From Bacteroidia bacterium (GTDB taxonomy: Bacteria > Bacteroidota > Bacteroidia > Cytophagales > Cyclobacteriaceae), in the NCBI GenBank assembly GCA_030432655.1, contig JAUILA010000002.1, positions 225,953 to 289,952 of the forward strand: a stretch of DNA of 64,000 bases, written 5' to 3'. The notes beneath the pieces are model-generated. The model was not told where the DNA came from. It was given only the letters and a program-made list of their open reading frames with translations, and did no database searches. Below, piece by piece: positions 14,863 to 24,523 of the stretch. Positions within the stretch are counted from its first letter, which is position 1. Each line of letters opens with the position of its first letter. A program made the position numbers and the translations under genes.

Positions 14863-17800
14863 ATGCGTAATAAAGGTGCAGTAATCTTACTGACAGTTGT
14901 TGTTACCCTGCTCTGTATTTATTACCTGTCATTTACCTTTAAATCAAGGAGTGTACAGCAGGATGCTATTGAATATGCCACTGAAGAAAGTGGTGTTATA
15001 AATCTGTCGAAAAAACAGGCGTACCTTGATTCCGTCTGGAATCTGCCTGTTTATAATTTGCTGGGTGTTGAATTCACCTACAAGGAAGTAAAAGAAAACG
15101 AACTTAGCCTGGGGCTTGACCTTCAGGGCGGAATGCATGTCACGCTGGAAGTTTCTCCGGTTGATATCATAAAAGGACTGAGCGGAGATAACCAGGATCA
15201 GGACTTTCTGGAAGCAATACGTCTCGCCCGTGAACGCCAGGCAGAAAGCCAGGCGCGGTTTTCTGAACTATTCTTGGATGCCTTTCAGGAAGTGTCGGAC
15301 GATGACCAGCTGGCGCCCATCTTTGTGACGGCAGCCAACCGCGGCCGGATTAGTATCGATATGTCCAATGATGAGGTGATGGAGGTCATTAACCAGGAAA
15401 TTGAGAGTGCCATTGACCGGTCATTCACTATTCTCCGGACCCGTATTGACCAGTTTGGTACCTCACAGCCCAACATCCAGCGGCTGCAGGGGACAGGCCG
15501 GATTCAGATTGAAATTCCGGGAGCTGAGAATCCTGAACGTGTTCGGAAACTGCTGCAGGGAGTTGCCAAGCTGGAGTTCTGGGAAGTAGCGAATCCTGAA
15601 GAATACGCGCCTTCATTAATTAATGCAAACAGCATGCTGCTTGATGAGATGGAAGCGGAGAATGCACTTAATGTGAATGCAGACAGCAGCCTTTCCTCTG
15701 AATTACAGGAATCGCAGACCGAGGATTTAAGCAGTGTACTTTCCGCGGAGGGTGATCTGCCGGATCCTGCCGATTCACTGGTGTCGGATACGGCAGCTGA
15801 TTCTTCACTTGATTCTCTGACTAACCCTCAGGTTTCACCGTTATTTTCCTTGCTCAGGTCTCAGAATATTACTGAATTAATTTATGATGTGCAGGATACC
15901 GGCAAGATCGGTGAGATACTTCGCAGGAAGGAAGTACAAAGTCTGCTGCCCCGGACCATCAAACCGATCTGGGCAGTTAAGCCTTTTATCAATGAGGAAA
16001 CCGGCGACGAACTGCTTCAACTTTATTTTGTGCGCGTCGGTCGCGGAGGTAAAGCCCAGCTCACTGGGGAAGTAATTACGGATGCCCGCCAGGATCTTGA
16101 CGAACGCGGACGTTTTGTAGTGAGTATGCAGATGAATGCCTTTGGAACGAAGGAATGGCGCACAATGACCCAGCGGGCCGCAGCAAAACGTACCAATCAA
16201 ACTCCGCCGGACAGAATTGCCATCGTACTTGACAATTATGTTTATTCGGCCCCGTATGTTCAGGGTGAAATTCCCAACGGAAGCTCGCAGATTTCAGGTG
16301 ATTTTACGGTCGAAGAGGCGAAAGACCTAGCCAATATCCTCAAAGCAGGTTCGCTGCCGGCGCCTACGCGTATTGTCGAGGAGGCTATTGTAGGGCCTAC
16401 ACTTGGTCAGATTGCCAGGAACCAAGGAATTATTTCCATGCTTGCCGGACTTGGTATTGTCATCCTGTTCATGGTAGCTTACTATGCTAAAGGTGGTTTT
16501 GTGGCCAATATCGCCCTTATATTTAATATCTTTTTCATCCTTGGAATTCTGGCCCAATTCAATGCTGCCCTAACCTTACCGGGTATCGCAGGTATTGTGT
16601 TGACGATCGGTATGTCGATTGATGCCAACGTGCTGATATTTGAACGAATCAGGGAAGAAATGCGGAATGGGACCAAACTCAGGGAAGCTATATCCACAGG
16701 GTATAAAAAGGCATTCAGTTCGATTGTCGATGCCAACCTGACCACGTTACTGACGGCTGCAATTCTTTATATTTTCGGTCAGGGTCCTATCAAAGGATTC
16801 GCGATTACCCTTATGATCGGTATTTTCTGCTCATTCTTCTCGGCGGTTTACATCACCCGGGTAATTGTAGAGTGGATGACCAACCGGGGAGATGAAAGTA
16901 AGATTTCCTTCAATACACCATTCTCCAGGAATCTGTTGAGCAGTATCAACATTGACTTCATGTCGAGAAGAAAGAAGGCCTACATCTTTTCTGCAATTGT
17001 CATCATTATAGGAATGAGTCTTGTGTTTACTCAGGGCCTTAACCTTGGGGTGGACTTCAAGGGAGGTCGTTCCTACATTGTCAACTTTGCAGATCCGGTG
17101 GAAGCGACAAATATGAAAATCGCGCTATCGGAAACCTTTGAAGGCGAAGGTACCGAAGTGAAGAACTACGGAGCCAATAATATTGTAAAGGTAACTACTT
17201 CGTATAAAGTGGATGATGAGTCGGATACGGCAGATGATGAAGTGAAGAATATTCTTGTGGCAGGACTTGAATCCTACACAAACCTGGAATACGTCGAGGA
17301 TGCCGCGGAAATAGACAGTGATCACTTTACAATTTCAGGATCATCCAAAGTAGGAGCTACTATTGCCGATGATATTGTATCCTCTTCTTTTGAGGCAGGT
17401 ATCATTGCGATCATAGCCATCTTCCTCTACATCCTGATCAGGTTCAGGAAATGGCAATTCAGTACCGGAGCAATCATTGCGTTGATCCATGACAGTTTAT
17501 TCGTCTTCTCAGCATTCGCAATAGCCGGTCTGCTTGGAATCAAATATGAAATTGACCAGGTATTTGTGGCGGCTCTGCTGACTGTAATCGGTTATTCCAT
17601 TAATGATACGGTAATTGTATTCGACCGGATCAGGGAATACCTGAATCTCGGTACGAGTTCAGACAATGTGAAGATCTTCAACTCTGCAATCAACAGCACG
17701 TTGAACAGAACGCTGATCACCTCAGTAACCACGCTCATTGTGGTATTAATCCTGTTCATTTTTGGTGGAGAGGTACTTAGGGGATTTTCATATGCCCTGC

Positions 17801-17889
17801 TGGTAGGTATACTGGTAGGTACTTATTCATCCGTGTTCATAGCTTCACCGGTGGTTATTGACCTGGCGAAAAGCAGACAGAAAATATAG
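14863..17889 (+). CDS. secDF: Fused protein translocase SecDF
   Basis: Single polypeptide of 1008 residues joining SecD and SecF, the proton-driven accessory module of the SecYEG translocon. The SecD half has the LDLQGGMHV motif at 85-93, the large periplasmic P1 region with GRIQIEIPGAENPERV, and five more membrane helices from about 525 to 700. The SecF half begins near 700, with GVDFKGGRSY near 728. A low-complexity Ser/Asp/Leu segment at about 270-325 is inserted in the SecD periplasmic domain. The fused form is usual in Bacteroidota. A bidirectional terminator follows. Confidence 0.96.
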   Translation: MRNKGAVILLTVVVTLLCIYYLSFTFKSRSVQQDAIEYATEESGVINLSKKQAYLDSVWNLPVYNLLGVEFTYKEVKENELSLGLDLQGGMHVTLEVSPVDIIKGLSGDNQDQDFLEAIRLARERQAESQARFSELFLDAFQEVSDDDQLAPIFVTAANRGRISIDMSNDEVMEVINQEIESAIDRSFTILRTRIDQFGTSQPNIQRLQGTGRIQIEIPGAENPERVRKLLQGVAKLEFWEVANPEEYAPSLINANSMLLDEMEAENALNVNADSSLSSELQESQTEDLSSVLSAEGDLPDPADSLVSDTAADSSLDSLTNPQVSPLFSLLRSQNITELIYDVQDTGKIGEILRRKEVQSLLPRTIKPIWAVKPFINEETGDELLQLYFVRVGRGGKAQLTGEVITDARQDLDERGRFVVSMQMNAFGTKEWRTMTQRAAAKRTNQTPPDRIAIVLDNYVYSAPYVQGEIPNGSSQISGDFTVEEAKDLANILKAGSLPAPTRIVEEAIVGPTLGQIARNQGIISMLAGLGIVILFMVAYYAKGGFVANIALIFNIFFILGILAQFNAALTLPGIAGIVLTIGMSIDANVLIFERIREEMRNGTKLREAISTGYKKAFSSIVDANLTTLLTAAILYIFGQGPIKGFAITLMIGIFCSFFSAVYITRVIVEWMTNRGDESKISFNTPFSRNLLSSINIDFMSRRKKAYIFSAIVIIIGMSLVFTQGLNLGVDFKGGRSYIVNFADPVEATNMKIALSETFEGEGTEVKNYGANNIVKVTTSYKVDDESDTADDEVKNILVAGLESYTNLEYVEDAAEIDSDHFTISGSSKVGATIADDIVSSSFEAGIIAIIAIFLYILIRFRKWQFSTGAIIALIHDSLFVFSAFAIAGLLGIKYEIDQVFVAALLTVIGYSINDTVIVFDRIREYLNLGTSSDNVKIFNSAINSTLNRTLITSVTTLIVVLILFIFGGEVLRGFSYALLVGILVGTYSSVFIASPVVIDLAKSRQKI

Positions 17890-17910
17890 CACAATGCCCT
17901 GCTGTATTGA

Positions 17911-17942
17911 AAAGCCCCGTCCAACAAGACGGGGCTTTTTTA
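17911..17942. terminator. Bidirectional intrinsic terminator between secDF and trkH
   Basis: The perfect 8-bp stem GCCCCGTC (17914-17921) / GACGGGGC (17928-17935), with A-rich and T-rich flanks that extend it, ends both converging transcription units. Confidence 0.9.
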
Positions 17943-17943
17943 A

Positions 17944-19398
17944 TTAGTATCGTTTCCAGTAATGTATATTGAAAAGCATCAGAACGGTAAATAATTCCAG
18001 TCGTCCCATGAGCATAAGAAAAGCAAGGACCCACTTACCGAAAGGAGTTATTCCGGAAAAATTATCGACAGGACCAACCTCACCAAGACCAGGGCCGATA
18101 TTTCCCAGGCAGGTAGCCACGGCACCAAGCGCAGTATCCATGCTCACGCCGGTAAATGATATAAGGAATATACCAATGCCATAGGCAGATAGATAGATCA
18201 TAATGAAGGCAAGGACATTATAGGTTATATCCCGGCTTACTGCGGCTTCATTCAGCCTTACCGGTATTACGGCCGAAGGGTGCAGCTGCCGTTTCATTTC
18301 AAGCAGGCTGTTTTTAAACAGGAGTGTATGACGGACAATCTTGATACCACCGGCGGTGGATCCTGCAGAGCCACCTGAAAACATCAGCAGAAAGAATATT
18401 ACCGTTACAAAGGGTGTCCAGGCGGTATAATCTGCCGTGATATATCCGGTGGTGGTTATTACCGATACTACCTGAAACAGAGAATCCCGGAACGACTTTT
18501 CAAATCCTTCCCAGTCAGCCGAGAAAACAAAAATGGAAATAACAAGTGAGACGATCACCGTCAGAAACAAGTAGTTCCTGAATTCCTCATTTTTCCATAC
18601 CTGTACGAATTTACCTTTCAGGGCAAAATAGGTTATTGTGAAATTGGTTCCGGCCAGGAACATGAAAATAATAATTACATAATGGATGAATGGAGAATTA
18701 TAATACGCCACACTTGCATTTTTAGTGCTAAAGCCACCGGTGGCCATGGTAGTCAGTGCATGATTAATAGCATCAAAAAAGGTCATGCCACCTGCCATAA
18801 GCAGCAGTGTTTCCAAAAGCGTGAGACCAAGGTAAATGATCCAGAGCCTTTTTGCAGTTTCTTTAATTCGGGGTTTCAGTTTATCAGGTGAAATGCCAGG
18901 GGCTTCTGCTACAAACAGCTGCATTCCTCCAATACCCAGAATCGGAAGAATAGCAACTGCCAAAACAATAATTCCCATTCCACCAATCCATTGGGTCAGG
19001 CTTCGCCAGAAGAGGATTCCCTTAGGCAATGCCTCGATATCTGTAAGAATGGTGGCTCCAGTGGTAGTGAAGCCACTTATGGTCTCAAAAAATGCATTAG
19101 TGAAATCCGGAATAGTGCCCGAAATCAGGTAGGGTAGGGTACCTACCAGGGACATGGACAACCAACCCAGTGTGACCACCAGGTATCCGTCTTTCTTCTT
19201 CAATTCGGTTACCAGGTTTTTTCGGGTGAGGAACCAGGTTATTGCGCCTATCGCCACTGCGACACCGGCGGATATTGTAAGTGGGGTTACTGATTCACGG
19301 TAATACAGGGAAAAGGGCAGGCAAAGGAGCATGAAAGCCCCGTTGATCATGACCAGAACACTTAAGAGATTCAGTATTAACCGGAAGTTAAACCTCAT
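17944..19398 (-). CDS. trkH: TrkH-family potassium uptake membrane protein
   Basis: Polytopic membrane protein of 484 residues forming the K+-conducting pore of the Trk system. Four pore-loop repeats of the TrkH/KtrB type are visible as Gly-rich segments: FTTTGATI near residue 110, MATGGFST near 222, TTGYITADYT near 315 and CLGNIGPGLGEVGP near 440. It lies nine bases downstream of trkA, which supplies its nucleotide-binding regulatory ring. Confidence 0.95.
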   Translation of the reverse strand: MRFNFRLILNLLSVLVMINGAFMLLCLPFSLYYRESVTPLTISAGVAVAIGAITWFLTRKNLVTELKKKDGYLVVTLGWLSMSLVGTLPYLISGTIPDFTNAFFETISGFTTTGATILTDIEALPKGILFWRSLTQWIGGMGIIVLAVAILPILGIGGMQLFVAEAPGISPDKLKPRIKETAKRLWIIYLGLTLLETLLLMAGGMTFFDAINHALTTMATGGFSTKNASVAYYNSPFIHYVIIIFMFLAGTNFTITYFALKGKFVQVWKNEEFRNYLFLTVIVSLVISIFVFSADWEGFEKSFRDSLFQVVSVITTTGYITADYTAWTPFVTVIFFLLMFSGGSAGSTAGGIKIVRHTLLFKNSLLEMKRQLHPSAVIPVRLNEAAVSRDITYNVLAFIMIYLSAYGIGIFLISFTGVSMDTALGAVATCLGNIGPGLGEVGPVDNFSGITPFGKWVLAFLMLMGRLELFTVLMLFNIHYWKRY

Positions 19399-19407
19399 GA
19401 ATGATGT

Positions 19408-20748
19408 TTATTTGAAATACTCCTCTACCGCATGGATACATTCCGGGCGGCACAGGACCACTGCCCTGTCTTTGGGCCTGAATTGGAAATCCCCCATGGT
19501 AATTTTCCCGGTACCGTTCCGAACCACGCCGCCGATGATGGCACCGCCTGGAAAATTCAGGTCCTTGATCGGTTTGTTGATTATCTTGGACCGGTCCTTT
19601 ACGATAAACTCAAGAATTTCCGCGTCTACTCCGTGAATGGAAGTAAGGGAAATTACTTCACCTTTCCGGATGTAGCGGAAAATAAAATTCGCCGCTATCA
19701 GCTTTTTATTGATCATGGTATCAACCCCGATATTTTGTGACAGATGGATATAATCGATGTTTTCTACCAGCGATATTGTTTTCTGAACTTCATGGTTCTT
19801 AGCGACAAGGCAAGAAATGATATTTGTTTCTGAATTACCGGTTACAGCAATAAATGCGTCCATTTCATGAATGCTTTCTTCTTCAAGTAATTCAACATCC
19901 CTTCCGTCACCACAGATAACCATTACATTTCGGAGTTCATCGGCAAGTTCAAAGCATTTTTCCTTATCACGTTCGATCAGTTTTACGTTAAACTTTCTGC
20001 TAAGACGTTTTGCCGCATGGAACCCGACTTTTGAGCCGCCGAGGATCATTACGTTTTTGATGTCTTTACGCACCTTTCCCGCAAGTTTCAGAATCCGGTC
20101 CACGCCTTCAGGTTCGGCAACAAAATAAGCATGATCTCCTTCTTTAAACACGTTATCTCCATGAGGGATGATTGTTTGATTCTCCCTTAAAATGGCAACA
20201 GTGACAAAATTCTGGTCCGGGTTAAGCTGCGCTACCTGGACCATGGTTTTATCCATCAACTTGCTGTCGGCGGTGACGGTAACTCCCACCATTGATAATC
20301 TTCCTTCATCAAAATCGAATGTATCAGTGAGGGCAATCTCTTTCAGCAGCCGCTTGATTTCCCTGGCCGCCAGGGATTCCGGAGAGATAATCTCGTCAAT
20401 ACCTAATTCCTTGAGGTCAAGCTTTTCCTTATCCATCAGGTATTCGAGATTTTCAATACGTGCGACCGTTTTTTTTGCCCCAAGGTGTTTACCGATGATG
20501 GTGGTGGTAAGATTGGTTTCCTCGGAGGAGGTAACGGCGATCAGCAGGTCGGCGTTAGAGATATCTGCTTCTTCCAGAATCCGGTAGGAAGTGGAGTTTC
20601 CGCGGATCGTTTTCACATCGAGCGTGGACGATGCCTGGCGCAGTGTTTCAGCATCCCTGTCAATCAGGATAATATCCTGTTCTTCATAGCTTAGCAGTTT
20701 CGCCAGGTGGTATCCCACATCCCCGGCACCGGCAATGACAATTCTCAT
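19408..20748 (-). CDS. trkA: Trk potassium transporter NAD-binding subunit TrkA
   Basis: Cytoplasmic regulator of 446 residues with two RCK repeats, each a Rossmann (TrkA-N) plus TrkA-C domain. The first nucleotide motif GAGDVGYHLA begins at residue 7. The second, GGSKVGFHAA, lies near 237. NAD(H)/ATP binding gates the TrkH pore. It belongs to the minus-strand series ricT, gldH, trkA, trkH, with gaps of 12 bases or less between the last three. Confidence 0.95.
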   Translation of the reverse strand: MRIVIAGAGDVGYHLAKLLSYEEQDIILIDRDAETLRQASSTLDVKTIRGNSTSYRILEEADISNADLLIAVTSSEETNLTTTIIGKHLGAKKTVARIENLEYLMDKEKLDLKELGIDEIISPESLAAREIKRLLKEIALTDTFDFDEGRLSMVGVTVTADSKLMDKTMVQVAQLNPDQNFVTVAILRENQTIIPHGDNVFKEGDHAYFVAEPEGVDRILKLAGKVRKDIKNVMILGGSKVGFHAAKRLSRKFNVKLIERDKEKCFELADELRNVMVICGDGRDVELLEEESIHEMDAFIAVTGNSETNIISCLVAKNHEVQKTISLVENIDYIHLSQNIGVDTMINKKLIAANFIFRYIRKGEVISLTSIHGVDAEILEFIVKDRSKIINKPIKDLNFPGGAIIGGVVRNGTGKITMGDFQFRPKDRAVVLCRPECIHAVEEYFK

Positions 20749-20760
20749 AAGCTGGAATTA

Positions 20761-21234
20761 CTATTCAATTTCATTCACCCTTTCGACCCTTATTCCGACT
20801 GCAATTACGTCCTTTAATGTATCTCTTCGCATATACTGTTTCAGGGATACGGTATAGTCTCCGGAAACCGGAAACGAATAATCGGTCAGCAATGGAAACT
20901 GGTGGTCAAATATATCCCCGAGGCCTGATCCGTAAGGCTCAAACGATTTGGGGTCAAAAAGGTCCTGATTTAACAGGTTTCCTTCAATTTGCCGGCCTGT
21001 GGAATCGGCAAGAACGTAGTCAACATAAATATTCTGGAAGGGATATGAGACGGTATTTCTGATATTGTAATACAGGTTGTAGTTATTTGTAGTATCCGAA
21101 ATGGTAAAGGTAAAGTCTCTGGCTGAATCTGCCAGCCAGTAACCATTCTCCAGTTCAATGTTTTCTTCATAGATTCTCTGTTGATCACAGGCGATCAAGG
21201 CGGTTGCCAGTACGAAGAGAAAACAGTATTTCAT
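20761..21234 (-). CDS. gldH: Gliding motility lipoprotein GldH
   Basis: Lipoprotein of 157 residues with signal and lipobox ALIAC. The body matches GldH of Bacteroidota (NGYWLADSARDFTFTI, NIRNTVSYPFQNIYV, YTVSLKQYMRRDTL). GldH is required for gliding in Flavobacterium johnsoniae; its exact role is not established. The start overlaps the ricT stop by four bases, an arrangement conserved in many relatives to my knowledge. Confidence 0.9.
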   Translation of the reverse strand: MKYCFLFVLATALIACDQQRIYEENIELENGYWLADSARDFTFTISDTTNNYNLYYNIRNTVSYPFQNIYVDYVLADSTGRQIEGNLLNQDLFDPKSFEPYGSGLGDIFDHQFPLLTDYSFPVSGDYTVSLKQYMRRDTLKDVIAVGIRVERVNEIE

Positions 21235-22370
21235 TTTTTCTTATTATTCGTGTTATTATCGGGTCGTTTTTTGCGCTTCTTACGCGACTTCTTCTTTTTC
21301 CGGTACTTGCGGTCCATTTTTTCCAGGTCGCTGTTCAATGCTGAAGTTTCATTCTTGCTCTCCACATTATCTTCAAGCAAACTGGCAGGTTTGTTACCAT
21401 TTTTATTCAGTGCAATAATATGCTGTACCCGTTTAACTTTAATGGGTATCCATGTGTTTTCGTCGTCATACCCAAACCACATCACTTTTCGGAAAATATC
21501 TGTTTTCTGCAGCTTTGCCTTGCCTTTTTCTGTAAGCAGCGGACCCTCCAGTTCAGGAATGTCCTCCAGTGCTTCCAGGTAGGTATCCAATTCGTAATTT
21601 AAGCAACACTTAAGCCGACCGCACTGACCTGAGAGTTTACTTGGGTTCAGTGAAAGATTCTGATATCGGGCGGCACTGGTGGATACACTCTTAAAATCAG
21701 AAAGCCAGGTGGAGCAGCATAATTCACGGCCACAGGATCCTATTCCTCCCAATCTGCCGGCTTCCTGCCTGAGAGAAATTTGCCGCATTTCCACCCTGAT
21801 TCGAAATTCTCCTGCGAGCACTTTAATCAGTTCCCTGAAATCTACCCTGTCATCGGCAGAATAATAAAATGTAGCTTTCGTATTGTCAGCCTGATATTCT
21901 ACATCTGACAATTTCATTTCAAGTTTAAGATCTCCAATGATTTTACGGGTTCTGTAGAGGGTTGGCATTTCCCGTTTACGCACATCATCGAATCGCTCCA
22001 TATCTTTATCATGGGCAATCCGGTAAATATTCCGGATATTTTCATCATCCGGCACTTTCCTTTTTTTCATCTGAAGGCGAACCAACTCACCTTGTAAACT
22101 GACAAAGCCAAGGTGATGTCCGTTCGGAACATCCACAACAACAGCGTCCCCCGTGGTCAGCTCAAGTCTCTCGGAATTGCGGAAAAAATCTTTTCGTCCG
22201 CCTTTAAACCTGACCTCAACTATTTCAAATCTATCCATAACCGGCATTTCCATATTGGAAAGCCAGTCAAATACATTCATCTTATTGCAGCCTCCTGTAA
22301 GGCATCCACCATTGTTCTGACATCCCGCAACACTTCCATCGTCCGCTCTGCAACTACTGCATCCTGCCAT
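21231..22370 (-). CDS. ricT: PSP1/RicT (YaaT)-family regulatory protein
   Basis: Protein of 379 residues from the ATG at 22370 (start chosen because the family begins with the Cys-rich MAGCSSC). The N-terminus has five cysteines at 4, 7, 17, 23 and 28, followed by the PSP1 C-terminal homology core, including GRLGGIGSCGRELCCSTWL and LSGQCGRLKCCLNYE. In Bacillus, RicT with RicA and RicF carries Fe-S clusters and affects RNA maturation. The conserved Cys motifs here suggest a metal or Fe-S site. The last 50 residues are a Lys/Arg-rich tail suited to nucleic-acid binding. Partner genes ricA/ricF are not nearby. Confidence 0.88.
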   Translation of the reverse strand: MAGCSSCRADDGSVAGCQNNGGCLTGGCNKMNVFDWLSNMEMPVMDRFEIVEVRFKGGRKDFFRNSERLELTTGDAVVVDVPNGHHLGFVSLQGELVRLQMKKRKVPDDENIRNIYRIAHDKDMERFDDVRKREMPTLYRTRKIIGDLKLEMKLSDVEYQADNTKATFYYSADDRVDFRELIKVLAGEFRIRVEMRQISLRQEAGRLGGIGSCGRELCCSTWLSDFKSVSTSAARYQNLSLNPSKLSGQCGRLKCCLNYELDTYLEALEDIPELEGPLLTEKGKAKLQKTDIFRKVMWFGYDDENTWIPIKVKRVQHIIALNKNGNKPASLLEDNVESKNETSALNSDLEKMDRKYRKKKKSRKKRKKRPDNNTNNKKK

Positions 22371-22476
22371 AACTATTAGTTTATAACCTGAAGATACTGC
22401 CGAGTACACAAATGCGACAATTGCACTATCCGCAGGCAACTGCTAAAGCTACTAAATTGCATTGAAATAAGATAAA

Positions 22477-23766
22477 TTAATCGATATGATCTGCCAGAAC
22501 ATCCTTGCCGATGTCGGTTCTGTGGTAAGCCCCCTGCCAGGTAACATACTGAACTCCATCATAGGCGTGTCTCAGGGCATCACCCAGATACTGCCCACGT
22601 CCGGTCACGCTCAGGACCCGTCCGCCATTGGTCAGTATTTTGTAGTCCTTTCGTTTTGTTCCCGCATGTACCACCAACGCATCCGTGACATCTGCCAGCC
22701 CGTGGATTTCCCGGCCTTTTTCATAGCTTCCCGGATATCCTTCCGAAACCATGACTATTGTTGCTGCAGCGTCTTCGTCAATATCAATTTTTTGTTTACT
22801 CAGGGTTCCGTTCGCAGCGGATGTCAGCAGTTCTGTGAAATCATTTTTGATCCTTGGGATAACTACCTGTGTTTCCGGGTCACCCATCCTTACATTATAT
22901 TCGATGACATATGGTTCATTTCCCACTTTCATCAACCCGATGAAAATGAATCCCAGGTATGGAATATTATCCTGCTGCAGTCCCTCTATGGTGGGGATTA
23001 CGACTTTCTTCTCTACCCGGTCCATAAAATCATCACTCGCGAATCCCACAGGTGAAACGGCACCCATACCTCCGGTATTCGGACCAGTGTCATGTTCGCC
23101 GATACGCTTGTAGTCCTTGGCTTCCGGAAATAACAAATAGTCTTTGCCATCGGTAAGAACGAATACGGACAATTCAATTCCCTCAAGGAATTCCTCGATC
23201 AGCACCTTGCTGCTTGCTGCCCCGAATTTCTTATTAACGAGCATTTCCGTCAGTACGGCAACTGCTTCTTCCTCGTCATTGGCAATCACAACCCCCTTAC
23301 CGGCGGCTAGTCCGTCAGCCTTGAGAACGATTGGATAGTTGCTGGAGCCTAAATATTCAATTCCCTCTTTCAGCGTATTTTGCGTAAAAGTTGCTGCTTT
23401 GGCAGTGGGAATTTCATGACGGTTCATGAATTCCTTTGAAAAGTCCTTGCTGCCTTCCAGCATTGCTCCCTGTTTTCCTGGACCTATAAGCATTACCTCT
23501 TTTAACGATTCATCATTTTCAAAGTAATCCCTTATCCCATCCACCAGCGGAGCTTCTGGTCCTACAATGACCATGTCTATCCTGTTTTCAGTAACGAATT
23601 TTCCGATGCCGTCGAAATCATCTCCTGCCAGTTCGACATTTTCTCCGAACTGTTCGGTTCCGGCATTGCCAGGGGCGATAAAAAGTTTTTCTGTATTCGG
23701 GCTTTGGGAAATCTTCCAGGCAAAGGTAAACTCCCTTCCCCCGCTTCCGATAATGAGGATGTTCAT
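22477..23766 (-). CDS. purD: Phosphoribosylamine-glycine ligase
   Basis: ATP-grasp enzyme of 429 residues (normal length) making glycinamide ribonucleotide in purine synthesis. Typical segments are GPEAPLVDGI, KADGLAAGKGVV, DYKRIGEHDTGPNTGGMGA, EYNVRMGDPETQ and the C-terminal TNGGRVLSVTGRG. The N-terminal GSGGREF replaces the common GSGGREH. The rest of the family pattern is intact, so activity is still expected. Confidence 0.96.
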   Translation of the reverse strand: MNILIIGSGGREFTFAWKISQSPNTEKLFIAPGNAGTEQFGENVELAGDDFDGIGKFVTENRIDMVIVGPEAPLVDGIRDYFENDESLKEVMLIGPGKQGAMLEGSKDFSKEFMNRHEIPTAKAATFTQNTLKEGIEYLGSSNYPIVLKADGLAAGKGVVIANDEEEAVAVLTEMLVNKKFGAASSKVLIEEFLEGIELSVFVLTDGKDYLLFPEAKDYKRIGEHDTGPNTGGMGAVSPVGFASDDFMDRVEKKVVIPTIEGLQQDNIPYLGFIFIGLMKVGNEPYVIEYNVRMGDPETQVVIPRIKNDFTELLTSAANGTLSKQKIDIDEDAAATIVMVSEGYPGSYEKGREIHGLADVTDALVVHAGTKRKDYKILTNGGRVLSVTGRGQYLGDALRHAYDGVQYVTWQGAYHRTDIGKDVLADHID

Positions 23767-23824
23767 GATATGCTGCTTTTTACAAAGTTAGCAAGTACCA
23801 GTCAATTGGTGAAGTATAACGCCA

Positions 23825-24523
23825 CTAAAACGAAAACAAGCGATACCCCAGGATCAGCATATGGTACTGCTGTCCGATTTTCAATGGATATTTTTGATCC
23901 CCGGAACGAAGCGAGCCTACCATGGAATTATTCATCAGGGAAGACTGCTGATACCGGAAAATCCATTTTTTCCATCCAATTTCCAGGCAGATTTGCGTGA
24001 ACCAGTTGGAAGGCCGGATCATTCCGGCACTTTGCCCCATCAGGCCAATTGCTTTTTGACTTAATCCTGAAAGTTCTTCATATGGTGTGTTGCGAATTCC
24101 GGTTCGGAGGTTCCAGGAAACTCCGCCTGATAATTGTAAAAACCAGGTCTTACTATTTATAAATTCATATCCGATTCTCAGGCCCGGAATGATCTCATAG
24201 TAGGAAACCAGCATTCCCTTTTTGACGGTACACAATACGCAGGCAGTGGCGGGAAGATCACTCACAGCGATGCTTAATGCTCCTGGTTGTATTTGAAGGT
24301 CCCCGGAAATGTATAGTTTCCTGACCGGTGAGCTGATAATGCTGATGCCCGCGACCAGGTAATTATGTTCATTCGGATTGGTAATTTCCATCCTGACGGA
24401 ATCGATAATAACCTGCCCTGTGGTGGTTTTCCTGATTCCAATCCCCGCGCCAACAGTTAACTGCTGGGCAACAGTATCAGTTACCCAGCAGGTGATCATC
24501 ACGAAAAAAATAAGGTGTCTCAT
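23825..24523 (-). CDS. Predicted outer-membrane/envelope protein of unknown function
   Basis: Protein of 232 residues with a Sec signal peptide ending near VTDTVAQQ. The mature part is rich in alternating hydrophobic strands (LVAGISIIS, LRIGYEFIN, FLQLSGGVSW, MLILGYRLFSF). It ends in an aromatic residue after a strand, as outer-membrane beta-barrels do, so a small barrel is plausible but not proven. Its start overlaps the stop of the upstream lipoprotein gene (ATGA), suggesting the two work together. Confidence 0.65.
   Translation of the reverse strand: MRHLIFFVMITCWVTDTVAQQLTVGAGIGIRKTTTGQVIIDSVRMEITNPNEHNYLVAGISIISSPVRKLYISGDLQIQPGALSIAVSDLPATACVLCTVKKGMLVSYYEIIPGLRIGYEFINSKTWFLQLSGGVSWNLRTGIRNTPYEELSGLSQKAIGLMGQSAGMIRPSNWFTQICLEIGWKKWIFRYQQSSLMNNSMVGSLRSGDQKYPLKIGQQYHMLILGYRLFSF

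Noticed and set aside
22371..22439. Upstream start of ricT
   Set aside because: The extra 23 residues are not family-like; the Cys-rich family N-terminus starts at the ATG at 22370.
22477..23766. PurD as a degenerate enzyme because GREH is GREF
   Set aside because: All other ATP-grasp and substrate motifs are intact, and this His is not known to me as essential.
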